Position numbers and translations under genes: made by a program | Notes under the pieces: model-generated | What the model was told of the DNA's origin: nothing | Seen by the model: only the letters and a program-made list of their open reading frames with translations | Databases searched by the model: none | Source: Thysanoteuthis rhombus | Lineage: Eukaryota; Mollusca; Cephalopoda; Oegopsida; Thysanoteuthidae | Length of the DNA: 64,000 nt | Assembly (NCBI GenBank): GCA_963457665.1 | Contig: OY735209.1 | Span: 2,287,081 to 2,351,080, forward strand | Reading direction: 5' to 3' | Shown: in pieces, positions 50,732 to 61,627 of the stretch | Layout of the letters: each line of letters starts with the position of its first letter | Numbering within the stretch: the stretch's first letter is position 1

Positions 50732-53154
50732 CACTTTTTTCTACCTGATCCGCCGTAGGATTCCATTATCATTTGGACTCATAACTTTTTGGAATGACTG
50801 TGGTTTGCTTTCCTCTTTCGCCTGCTCCGCCGTAGGGCCCATGCCCTATCAGTGTTACAACCGTTGGGTATGACTGGGGTTTGCCTTCCTCTTCCGCCTG
50901 CTCCGCCGTAGGGCCCATGCCCTATCAGTGTTACAACCGTTGGGAATGACTTTTTTTTGACTTCCTCTTCCGCCTGCTCCGCCGTAGGGCCCATGCCCTA
51001 TCAGTGTTACAACCGTTGGGATTGACTTTTTTTTGACTTCCTCTTCCGCCTGCTCCGCCATAGGGCCCATGCCCTATCAGTGTTACAACCGTTGGGATTG
51101 ACTTTTTTTTGACTTCCTCTTCCGCCTGCTCCGCCGTAAGGCCCATGCCCTATCAGTGTTACAACCGTTGGGAATGACTGGGGGTTGCCTTCCTCTTCCG
51201 CCTGCTCCGCCGTAGGGCCCATGCCCTATCAGTGTTACAACTGTTGGGAATGACTGTTTTTTGCCTTCCTCTTCCGCCTGCTCCGCCGTAGGGCCCATGC
51301 CCTATCAGTGTTACAACCGTTGGGAATAACTTTTTTTTTGACTTCCTCTTCCGCCTGCTCTGCCGTAGGGCCCATGCCCTATCCGTGTTACAACCGTTGG
51401 GAATGACTTTTTTTTTGACTTCCTCTTCCGCCTGCTCCGCCGTAGGGCCCATGCCCTATCAGTGTTACAACCGTTGGGAATGACTTTTTTTTGCCTTCCT
51501 CTTCCGCCTGCTCCGCCGTAGGGCCCATGCCCTATCAGTGTTACAACCGTTGGGATTGACTTTTTTTTGACTTCCTCTTCCGCCTGCTCCGCCGTAGGGC
51601 CCATGCCCTATCAGTGTTACAACCGTTGGGAATGACTGTTTTCCGCCTTCCTTTTCCGCCTGCTCTGCCGTAGGGCCCATGCCCTATCAGTGTTACAACC
51701 GTTGGGAATGACTGGGAGTTGCCTTCCTCTTCCGCCTGCTCCGCTGTAGGGCCCATGCCCTATCAGTGTTACAACCGTTGGAAATGACTGTTTTTTGCCT
51801 TCCTCTTCCGCCTGCTCCGCTGTAGGGCCCATGCCCTATCAGTGTTACAACCGTTGGGATTGACTTTCTTTTGACTTCCTCTTCCGCCTGCTCCGCCGTA
51901 GGGCCCATGCCCTATCAGTGTTACAACCGTTGGGAATAACTTTTTTTTTGCCTTCCTCTTCCGCCTGCTCCGCTGTAGGGCCCATGCCCTATCAGTGTTA
52001 CAACCGTTGGGATTGACTTTTTTTTGACTTCCTCTTCCGCCTGCTCCGCCGTAGGGCCCATGCCCTATCAGTGTTACAACCGTTGGGATTGACTTTCTTT
52101 TGACTTCCTCTTCCGCCTGCTCCGCCGTAGGGCCCATGCCCTATCAGTGTTACAACCGTTGGGATTGACTTTTTTTTGCCTTCCTCTTCCGCCTGCTCCG
52201 CCGTAGGGCCCATGCCTTATCAGTGTTACAACCGTTGGAATTGACTTTTTTTTGACTTCCTCTTCCGCCTGCTCCGCCGTAAGGCCCATGCCCTATCAGT
52301 GTTACAACCGTTGGGAATGACGGGGGGTTGCCTTCCTCTTCCGCCTGCTCCGCCGTAGGGCCCATGCCCTATCAGTGTTACAACCGTTGGGAATGACTGT
52401 TTTTTGCCTTCCTCTTCCGCCTGCTCCGCCGTGGGGCCCATGCCCTATCAGTGTTACAACCGTTGGGAATATCTTTTTTTTTGCCTTCCTCTTCCGCCTG
52501 CTCCGCTGTAGGGCCCATGCCCTATCAGTGTTACAACCGTTGGGAATGACTTTTTTTTGACTTCCTCTTCCGCCTGCTCCGCCGTAAGGCCCATGCCCTA
52601 TCAGTGTTACAACCGTTGGGAATGACTGTTTTTTGCTTCCCTCTTCCGCCTGCTCCGCCGTAGGGCCCATGCCCTATCAGTGTTACAACCGTTGGGAATA
52701 ACTTTTTTTTGCCTTCCTCTTCCGCCTGCTCCGCTGTAAGGCCCATGCCCTATCAGTGTTACAACCGTTGGGAATGACTGGGGGATGCCATCCTCTTCCG
52801 CCTGCTCCGCCGTAGGGCCCATGCCCTATCAGTGTTACAACCGTTGGGAATGACTGGGGGTTGCCTTCCTCTTCCGCCTGCTCCGCCGTAGGGCCCATGC
52901 CCTATCAGTGTTACAACCGTTGGGAATGACTTTTTTTTGACTTCCTCTTCCGCCTGCTCCGCCGTAAGGCCCATGCCCTATCAGTGTTACAACCGTTGGG
53001 AATTACTGGGGGTTGCCTTCCTCTTCCGCCTGCTCCACCGTAAGGCCCATGCCCTATCAGTGTTACAACCGTTGGGAAAGACTGGGGGTTGCCTCCCTCT
53101 TCCATCTGCTCTGTTGTAGGGCCCATGCCCTATCAGACTCACAACCATTGGGAA

Positions 53155-53430
53155 ACAATCTGAACTATGCATGGCAGGGGCGTCCAAATCCCTGAGATAT
53201 ATGTATATATATATCTGCATACCTAAATTATAATTGTTATTAAATAAGAAAAAAAAAAACAAAATCATGATGAAGGGGAGAATAATGCAGAGAAAATGTG
53301 ATATATCCCCTGCAGTCATAAGACTCCCTTTTGAAATTTGCTCTACTGTTCATTGTCATTTACTTTCTATCCAATTTCAATATTCCTTCTCTTTTCATCG
53401 TCATCATCGTTCCTGATGGCCTTAACCTGT
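53155..53430. repeat. Array insert, copy 10
   Basis: It has the standard junctions. The left monomer reads CTGTTGTAGG, and AGACTCCCTTTTG links it to copies 1 and 2, although it has the long CATCGTCATCATCG form. Confidence 0.9.
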
Positions 53431-54026
53431 CACTTTTTTCTACCTGATCCGCCGTAGGATTCCATTATCATTTGGACTCATAACTTTTTGGAATGACTGT
53501 GGTTTGCTTTCCTCTTTCGCCTGCTTCGCCGTAGGGCCCATGCCCTATCAGTGTTACAACCGTTGGGATTGACTTTTTTTTGCCTTCCTCTTCCGCCTGC
53601 TCCGCCGTAGGGCCCATGCCCTATCAGTGTTACAACCGTTGGGAATAACTTTTTTTTTGACTTCCTCTTCCGCCTGCTCCGCTGTAGGGCCCATGCCCTA
53701 TCAGTGTTACAACTGTTGGGAATGACTTTTTTTTGACTTCCTCTTCCGCCTGCTCCGCTGTAGGGCCCTTGCCCTATCAGTGTTACAACCGTTGGGAATG
53801 ACTTTTTTTTGCCTTCCTCTTCCGCCTGCTCCGCCGTAGGGCCCATGCCCTATCAGTGTTACAACCGTTGGGAATGACTGGGGGTTGCCTTCCTCTTCCG
53901 CCTGCTCCGCCGTAAGGCCCATGCCCTATCAGTGTTACAACCGTTGGGAATGACTGGGGGATGCCATCCTCTTCCGTCTGCTCTGCTGTAGGGCCCATGC
54001 CCTATCAGACTCACAACCATTGGGAA

Positions 54027-54302
54027 ACAATCTGAACTATGCATGGCAGGGGCGTCCAAATCCCTGAGATATATGTATATATATATCTGCATACCTAAAT
54101 TATAATTGTTATTAAATAAGAAAAAAAAAAACAAAATCATGATGAAGGGGAGAATAATGCAGAGAAAATGTGATATATCCCCTGCAGTCATAAGACTCTC
54201 TTTTGAAATTTGCTCTACTGTTCATTGTCATTTACTTTCTATCCAATTTCAATATTCCTTCTCTTTTCATCGTCATCATCGTTCCTGATGGCCTTAACCT
54301 GT
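54027..54302. repeat. Array insert, copy 11
   Basis: It has the standard junctions. It is only 872 bp from copy 10, the shortest spacing, so the monomers between were reduced to about eight by unequal exchange. Confidence 0.9.
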
Positions 54303-56651
54303 CACTTTTTTCTACCTGATCCGCCGTAGGATTCCATAATCATTTGGACTCATAACTTTTTGGAATGACTGTGGTTTGCTTTCCTCTTTCGCCTGCTCCG
54401 CCGTAGGGCCCATGCCCTATCAGTGTTACAACCGTTGGGAATGACTGGGGTTTGCCTTCCTCTTCCGCCTGCTCCGCCGTAGGGCCCATACCCTATCAGT
54501 GTTACAACCGTTGGGATTGACTTTTTTTTGACTTCCTCTTCCGCCTGCTCCGCCGTAGGGCCCATGCCCTATCAGTGTTACAACCGTTGGGAATGACTGT
54601 TTTCCGCCTTCCTCTTCCGCCTGCTCTGCTGTAGGGCCCATGCCCTATCAGTGTTACAACCGTTGGGAATGACTGGGGGTTGCCTTCCTCTTCCGCCTGC
54701 TCCGCTGTAGGGCCCATGCCCTATCAGTGTTACAACCGTTGGGAATGACTGGGGGTTGCCTTCCTCTTCGGCCTGCTCTGCCGTAGGGCCCATGCCCTAT
54801 CAGTGTTACAACCGTTGGGAATGACTGGGGGTTGCCTTCCTCTTCCGCCTGCTCCGCCGTAGGGCCCATGCCCTATCAGTGTTACAACCGTTGGGAATGA
54901 CTGGGGGTTGCCTTCCTCTTCCGCCTGCTCCGCCGTAGGGCCCATGCCCTATCAGTGTTACAACCGTTGGGAATAACTTTTTTTTTGCCTTCCTCTTCCG
55001 CCTGCTCCGCCGTAGGGCCCATGCCCTATCAGTGTTACAACCGTTGGGAATAACTTTTTTTTTGCCTTCCTCTTCCGCCTGCTCCGCTGTAGGGCCAATG
55101 CCCTATCAGTGTTACAACCGTTGGGAATGACTTTTTTTTGACTTCCTCTTCCGCCTGCTCCGCCGTAAGGCCCATGCCCTATCAGTGTTACAACCGTTGG
55201 GAATGACTGTTTTTTGCTTCCCTCTTCCGCCTGCTCCGCCGTAGGGCCCATGCCCTATCAGTGTTACAACCGTTGGGAATAACTTTTTTTTTGACTTCCT
55301 TTTCCGCCTGCTCCGCTGTAGGGCCCATGCCCTATCAGTGTTACAACCGTTGGGAATGACTGTTTTTTGCCTTCCTCTTCCGCCTGCTCCGCCGTAGGGC
55401 CCATGCCCTATCAGTGTTACAACCGTTGGGAATGACTTTTTTTTGACTTCCTCTTCCGCCTGCTCCGCCGTAAGGCCCATGCCCTATCAGTGTTACAACC
55501 GTTGGGAATGACTGTTTTTTGCTTTCCTCTTCTGCCTGCTCCGCCGTAGGGCCCATGCCCTATCAGTGTTACAACCGTTGGGAATAACTTTTTTTTTTGA
55601 CTTCCTCTTCCGCCTGCTCCGCTGTAGGGCCCATGCCCTATCAGTGTTACAACCGTTGGGAATGACTTTTTTTTGACTTCCTCTTCCGCCTGCTCCGCCG
55701 TAAGGCCCATGCCCTATCAGTGTTACAACCGTTGGGAATGACTGTTTTTTGCCTTCCTCTTCCGCCTGCTCCGCTGTAGGGCCCATGCCCTATCAGTGTT
55801 ACAACCGTTGGGAATGACTGGGGGTTGCCTTCCTCTTCCGCCTGCTCCGCTGTAGGGCCTATGCCCTATCAGTGTTACAACCGTTGGGAATGACTGGGGG
55901 TTGCCTTCCTCTTCCGCCTGCTCCGCCGTAGGGCCCATGCCCTATCAGTGTTACAACCGTTGGGAATGACTGGGGGTCGCCTTCCTCTTCTGCCTGCTCC
56001 GCCGTAGGGCCCATGCCCTATCAGTGTTACAACCGTTGGGAATGACTTTTTTTTGACTTCCTCTTCCGCCTGCTCCGCTGTAGGGCCCATGCCCTATCAG
56101 TGTTACAACCGTTGGGAATGACTTTTTTTTGACTTCCTCTTCCGCCTGCTCCGCCGTAAGGCCCATGCCCTATCAGTGTTACAACCGTTGGGAATGACTG
56201 GGGGTTGTCATCCTCTTCCGCCTGCTCCGCCGTAGGGCCCATGCCCTATCAGTGTTACAACCGTTGGGAATAACTTTTTTTTTGACTTCCTCTTCCGCCT
56301 GCTCCGCTGTAGGGCCCATGTCCTATCAGTGTTACAACCGTTGGGAATGACTTTTTTTTGACTTCCTCTTCCGCCTGCTCCGCCGTAAGGCCCATGCCCT
56401 ATCAGTGTTACAACCGTTGGGAATGACTTTTTTTTGCCTTCCTCTTCCGCCTGCTCCGCCGTAGGGCCCATGCCCTATCAGTGTTACAACCGTTGGGAAT
56501 GACTGGGGGTTGCCTTCCTCTTCCGCCTGCTCCGCCGTAAGGCCCATGCCCTATCAGTGTTACAACCGTTGGGAATGACTGGGGGTTGCCTCCCTCTTCT
56601 GTCTGCTCTGCTGTAGGGCCCATGCCCTTTCAGACTCACAACCATTGGGAA

Positions 56652-56927
56652 ACAATCTGAACTATGCATGGCAGGGGCGTCCAAATCCCTGAGATATATG
56701 TATATATATATCTGCATACCTAAATTATAATTGTTATTGAATAAGAAAAAAAAAACCAAAATCATGATGAAGGGGAGAATAATGCAGAGAAAATGTGATA
56801 TATCCCCTGCAGTCATAAGACTCTCTTTTGAAATTTGCTCTACTGTTCATTGTCATTTACTTTCTATCCAATTTCAATATTCCTTCTCTTTTCATCGTCA
56901 TCATCGTTCCTGATGGCCTCAACCTGT
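56652..56927. repeat. Array insert, copy 12 (rightmost)
   Basis: It has the standard junctions with private changes (CCTTTCAGACTC on the left, ATTGAATAAG, AAAAACCAAAATC). It is the most divergent copy and lies nearest the degenerating right edge. Confidence 0.9.
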
Positions 56928-57061
56928 CACTTTTTTCTACCTGATCCACCGTAGGATTCCATTATCATTTGGACTCATAACTTTTTGGAATGACTGTGGT
57001 TTGCTTTCCTCTTTCGCCTGCTCCGCCGTAGGGCCCATGCCCTATCAGTGTTACAACCGTT

Positions 57062-57620
57062 GGGAATGACTGGGGTTTGCCTTCCTCTTCTGCCTGCTTT
57101 GCCGTGCAGTGCATGCCTCATCGGACTCATAACAGTTGGGAATGACTGTGGTTTGCCTCCCTCTTCTGTCTAATCCGCTGTAGGGCTTATGCCCTATCGG
57201 ACTCACAACCGTTGTGAATGACTGTTTTTTGTTTTCCTCTACCGCCTGTTCCGCCGTAGGATGCCGCCCAAATGGACCCACAACCGTTGGGAAAGAATGT
57301 TGTTCGCTTTCCTCGTTTGGTGACTCCGCCATAGGGCTACATGCCCTATCGAACTTACAACCGTTGGGAATGACTGTGGTTTCCATTGTTCTTCAGCCTG
57401 CTCTATCGTAGCGCACATGCCACATCTGAGTCACAAGCGTTTGGAATGACTGTAGTTCGTTTTCTCGTTCACTTTCTCCGTTATCGGGTAACATAGGACT
57501 CACAAACAGCGGGAATGACTATGGTCAGCCTCTTTCGTCCACGTGCTGTGCTGTTAGGCATCATGTTGTTTTGGCGTCACAGCCATTTGGGATTAATTTT
57601 TCAGGTGTAATTGCCCATTG
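57062..57620. repeat. Degenerate right edge of the satellite array
   Basis: About seven monomers continue in register but diverge strongly. GGGAATGACT-like starts fall at about 57,062, 57,138, 57,214, 57,289, 57,366, 57,442, 57,511 and 57,589, so spacing stays at 69-78 bp while the TAGGGCCCATGCCCTA core and pyrimidine stretch decay. These units have GGACTCACAAC instead of AGTGTTACAAC, the same form that flanks every insert. Beyond about 57,600 no unit can be recognised with confidence. Confidence 0.9.
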
Positions 57621-58254
57621 CTCGCTCTATCGCAATGTGTAGGATTTTTTGATGTGTAAAAATATCATTGTTTTCATGTAAATGAACTGGAATGGAAGTA
57701 ATTTTCCCATCTAAGGATTCACTGTCGTTTCTTCATACTAATCTTTGCATTTCACCTGTATTTTTGTTTCGGTTGACCTATTTTATGATTTTCCTCATGA
57801 GTATAATCAATCCTGATCAGTGAAAGTAGAAGGGCTCTTTTTCTTTTTAACATACATGAAGTAAACCAACTGGAAGAAAATGAAAACAATCAAGCCAGAC
57901 AGTACATCTCTGGGCAGCCCCAACCAACAGAGCAAGGGAGTGGGCTTAGCTCCCTTTTAACATTTGCCAAGTATTACTCAGTGTTTATCAAGCTTTCTCA
58001 TGACCTTTCCATCAGTAGACTGGGAGCGTTTTCAAATACCCGCACTGAGCTCACAATTTATGTTGAAAAATATGTTTTTTCAAGTAGCATCTGACTCTTA
58101 ATAAGACTAGGAATATCCACCATTATAATATCAGAGTTACCTCCCTTCAACTGTTAAGCGACATGTATATTGAATTATCTAGAGTTATCTCCCTTCCTCA
58201 GTGCTTGCGCACATATAATTTAAATCGGTGTTTCTAAATATATTACCACTGCAT
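57621..58254. other. Spacer between satellite and tandem pair
   Basis: This is AT-rich DNA without a recognisable gene. It holds GAGTTACCTCCCTT (58,134-58,147) and GAGTTATCTCCCTT (58,182-58,195), close variants of a motif also found in the inverted-repeat element at 62,926-62,941. I remember this motif as widespread in mollusc genomes. Confidence 0.5.
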
Positions 58255-58710
58255 CCCTTTTTCTGGCCTTTTTGGCAGCATCAAAGTGAGGTATCTGTTC
58301 CACGGCAGAGCCCGAGGAGTCAGTACTGACATTTGCCTGCCGAATGGGCCGGAGAGGGAGTGTGTGTCAAAGACCGAGTGCGCCAGTGCAGTGCGTTAGC
58401 CAATGAGTTTTTACTGAGGCTACGCACTGCTAAGCGCATTGGGGAGCCTTTGGACTCGTTTTTGGGCTCTCCTATTATTGCTCAACGTAGCTGTGGGCTG
58501 TCAGTTTCCCCTGAGCAGCACTGCTCCATTGCACTTAATGGAGCAGGTCCCCTGGTTGACGCTTTCGTGGCAGAGGTTGCTTTGGTTGCAAAGCAAAACC
58601 GAAGCCTCGTTAGCTGGAGCCATTTTTGGAAGGGTGTCTCCTATTTTTCCCACGTTAAGCCTGACTTTGTGTCAAATTTTGCTGTGGTTGGACAGTAAAT
58701 AAATAGAACT
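58255..58710. repeat. Tandem pair, unit 1 (456 bp), GC-richer than flanks
   Basis: It starts CCCTTTTTCTGGC and ends GGACAGTAAATAAATAGAACT, then abuts unit 2, which starts with the same CCCTTTTTCTGGC. Two hairpins are visible: GCTCCATT...AATGGAGC and GCTTTGGTT...AACCGAAGC. AATAAA lies near the end. An open frame covers much of the unit (58,333-58,698), but it has no ATG start and its reading frame is not kept in unit 2, so I do not call a gene. It might be a non-autonomous repeat or a duplicated untranslated exon. The family is unknown. Confidence 0.7.
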
Positions 58711-59046
58711 CCCTTTTTCTGGCATTTTCGGCAGGATCAAAGTGTAGTATCTGTTCCCCAGCAGAGACTGTGGCACTGGTACTGACACGTTGCCTTCCGG
58801 TTGCCTTTCTATAAGTTGGCCCAGCTGCAGGGGATCCGTTGCCCCAAGGCAGCACTGCTCCATTGCACTCAACGGAGCAGATTGGGACTTGTCCTGACAC
58901 TTTCATGGAGGAGGTTGCTTTGGTTGCTTAGCAAACCAAAGCCACGTCGGCTGGAGCCATTTTTGGATGGAGCACTCCTATTTTCCCCACGTTAAGCTCG
59001 GCCTTGTGTGATATTTTCCTGTGGTGGGACAGCGAATAAATAGACC
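58711..59046. repeat. Tandem pair, unit 2 (336 bp)
   Basis: This is the second head-to-tail copy. It aligns with unit 1 at both ends but is about 120 bp shorter in the middle. Both hairpins persist: GCTCCATT...AACGGAGC and GCTTTGGTT...AACCAAAGC. The differences from unit 1 within the stems exchange a standard pair for a G.T wobble, so pairing is kept. It ends GGACAGCGAATAAATAGACC. Confidence 0.7.
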
Positions 59047-61627
59047 ACCCACACCCACTTTTGTAGTTTGACTTTGCCTTCATGTGCCCCCCTTCTCACA
59101 TTTTCCCACTAACTGATTAGTTCGAGAAGAATAAAATGCTAATCTGTGAAAAAATGAATTCTATGTTATATTCATCACAATACTATACAAACACCTCTTT
59201 AGAGAATGACAAGAATAATTGGATAAATTCTTTATTTTTTGTGGATTTATGTCCCTTTTGAAAACATTTATGCCTTCTATGGGGCGGGGATGCTCCCCTG
59301 GTTAAGAAACTCTTATTAGTTTGTCTCAAAGTATATTTATATGTTAGTTGAGTAAATACACTTTAAGTTTATGTAATATTTTTGACAATGTATTTGGGCT
59401 CAAAAACTGGAAACTCATTTGTATCCATGGTGTACTTATTTCAGAGCAAATTGTTTTCTTTTTAATGAATTTTGTTTTACAATTTGATAAAAAACATTTC
59501 ATTTTCACAACAAATATAAGTCTTATACTAATTTCATATTTTCCTTCTTTTTTTTTTTACTATTTTAAATCTATACCAAATGTTGTGGGTTGCACAGAAA
59601 AATCTCATGTAGACCAACTAAAAATAATAATATTTACAAGTAAGTACTCAAACTAATAAATCAAGGTGTAACAAATTATGGTCATTTTTCTTTGAGTTGG
59701 TCTGTGTAACATTTTTTTTCAGTGAATAGTTAAAATTCTTGGTTGAGATTTCTTTCTTTGAATCTCAGTTTCTTGCGAGAAAATGTTTTTTTTTCTTTCA
59801 GTTTTAGATGCTCTCAGTCTATTACATTCTAGAACCTTCTGGAAATTGGTTAACTTTCAGAATAACCTGTCTTCTAAAGGTTTTATAAATGGGGGAGGGG
59901 AGTCTATCTACAGTGTAAGTATAACAAGGTTAAACTGGACACTCACCACCCACTGTTTTTATGGAAGTTTAGCTTACATGATTTGTCTTGATTTTTTTTT
60001 TAATAATTGTATTGCAACATGACTTCAAACCTAAATATTTCTCAAAATTGAAAAATTCATCAATCAAATGAAGGTTATAAATCATCTAAATCATCAAATT
60101 AAAAAACGTTTTTTTTATCCCCATTATTTTAAAATTTTGATGTAGAATGCAGCAAATGAAGTCTTAAATGTGATGCCTCTTTAGATTATTTCTAGATAAT
60201 TTCCTCAAACATGTTTGGATATTTTTTATCTCAATTTGGTTAATATTTTTAGATGATTTCTGAAAGAACTTGATATTTTTGGATTTCTTCTGCCTTAGTT
60301 TTGACTTTCTAAATGTCTGCTTTTCATTAAATAATTTTGCAACCCTTATCACTCAAAATGGCGTCAACTGATACAGAAGTTGAAAGAAAGTGTACAGACT
60401 TAAATGTGGTTCAGAAATCAAAAAGTTCTCTTTCAATGAACATTTTCAACAGTTCAGAACTAAAGCTGGACTTTTTGCGAATTCAACTGACTTGTTCTGT
60501 ATTATGATTCAATTAAATTATATTCTATATTGCTACTAAAATATTTAAATTTGGAAAGAGTAAAAAAGAGACATAAGATGCCCCTCCCCAGATAATCAAC
60601 GGACAACTATCCACCCTTATTACTGTGTTAAACCGAGGGTTTACTGAATTCATATATTTGCCTATATCATACGTATAATGAAAATTTGCTTAAACACTTT
60701 GCTACGAGCTATCTCCATAACAATTGTGTTTTACCCCTAAAGCAACAGTTTTAAAGCTTCAGATATTTCACTCTAGATGAAAGGATTGAAAGCAGAATGG
60801 GTCTTTTTTGCAACTAATCATAGAAAATCATCCTGCAACAGAATAGTAGGTACAGCACAATGCACAATAGCAAAGGCCAGTTTGCAGTTTGCAATTACTG
60901 TTCAAATTCATGTTGTAGAATCAAAGTTCCAATTTTATTCATATTTTTTTTTCTACTTGAGGCTGAACCAATCGCTTCCCATGTCCGGTCTTAAATAAGT
61001 GATTTTCTGGTATTGATACTGTACCGGGGACTATGAGCTTTTATCACTATACACTGGTGTCAGAAACAAGTATTGCAGCATTTAAATTTACCAATTAGGA
61101 CATTGAACTGTAGAGCTTTGATTTACTGTACAGTTCCAACCAACTGGCGGTCAAGAAAATACTAATAGATGATCTAAAACAAGCAGACTTAGTGACCTGT
61201 CAATATGATAAGTTCAGGTTGGTAGGAATGATAGACAAACTTGACCACAACAACAAAAACTAGCAAATTAAATTCAAGGAGAAGAAAAGGAAAATATCTG
61301 CCTACCTTACAGGCCCACTTGTCTCGATTCATCTTAGTTTACTTTTAATTTCAGGGCAGTATTGCACTAAAGCAAAAGTCCTTCAGCCCTTACTCTTAAA
61401 GAGAAAAGTCTTGTAATGTTTCAAGTTGCTGCATTTCTTTGAGGATCTCCTGCCCTCCACTGGGTCAATGTTAAGGCGTGGTCACCACTCTCTGTATTGC
61501 TGTAACATCACTGCCTCAAGACCTGCCAATCAAAATAAATCCATATGTAAAACTATAGCTATAACATTTTACCAAACTTCAATGATATCATAGTTGTAGA
61601 TAAATAGGTTTATTACATTCAAAATGC
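59047..61627. other. AT-rich intergenic stretch, no gene recognised
   Basis: Long A/T runs and weak internal repetition dominate, for example the ATATTTTT/GATTTCT motifs at about 60,180-60,300. Open frames of 60-100 codons occur here, as expected in AT-rich DNA. They are rich in F, I, K and N, show no known domain, and several have no ATG. I see no RNA gene or repeat family that I can name. Confidence 0.5.

Larger units (their letters stand above)
1610..57061. repeat. 76-bp satellite DNA array, about 690 monomers
   Basis: This is a head-to-tail array in one orientation. Reading from the conserved GGGAATGACT, a monomer consists of a variable 8-9 bp segment (T8, T9, GGGGGTT, GTTTTTT, GGGTGTT, GGGAGTT, or the TTTGGGGTT form), a pyrimidine-rich stretch GCCTTCCTCTTCCGCCTGCT, CCGCCGTAGGGCCCATGCC, then CTATCAGTGTTACAACCGTT. 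The period is 76 bp, with many 77-bp units caused by a ninth T. Most copies carry a GGGCCC (ApaI) site and four CpGs. Twelve copies of one non-satellite insert interrupt it. The copy number is arithmetic: about 55.4 kb less the inserts, divided by 76. I do not recognise the family. Sequence alone does not show whether it is centromeric, subtelomeric or interstitial. Very similar units make assembly error possible, and T8/T9 differences may partly be sequencing noise. Confidence 0.97.
34839..57061. repeat. Array block C: insert-bearing higher-order repeats of about 2.5-2.9 kb
   Basis: Most neighbouring inserts start 2.5-2.9 kb apart (34,562, 37,108, 39,887, 42,813), with exceptions of 3,693, 1,251 and 872 bp. 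Long stretches repeat: 37.1-39.1 kb with 42.8-44.8 kb (offset 5,705, shared marker GGGAATGGATG at about 37,826 and 43,531); 39.1-40.9 kb with 45.7-47.5 kb (offset about 6,619); 46.3-47.2 kb with 49.0-49.9 kb (offset 2,698). A shortened GGGATTTTTTTTTTTGCC monomer at about 40,524, 47,144 and 49,842 marks the last two relationships. Confidence 0.85.

Noticed and set aside
1554-57061. Hundreds of minus-strand 71-codon and longer open frames starting MGPTAEQAEEE
   Set aside because: They are the same 76-bp monomer read in three consecutive phases. They overlap each other, vary with T-run length and show no codon-level conservation, so they are not called as genes.
1610-57061. CRISPR array
   Set aside because: The whole 76-bp unit repeats without unique spacers, there are no cas genes, and the context is eukaryotic.
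1610-57061. CENP-B box or telomere-type repeat in the monomer
   Set aside because: No TTCG....A..CGGG pattern is present, and the GTAGGG/CCCTAT segments are not TTAGGG tandem repeats.
58333-58698. 121-codon open frame in tandem unit 1
   Set aside because: It starts without ATG just after a stop, has no recognised domain, and the frame is not preserved in unit 2.
59348-59656. 102-codon hydrophobic frame
   Set aside because: It lies in very AT-rich DNA, has no ATG start, no recognisable domain and no sign of conservation.
60164-60352. Minus-strand Lys/Asn-rich frame of 62 codons
   Set aside because: Low-complexity AT-rich sequence explains it.
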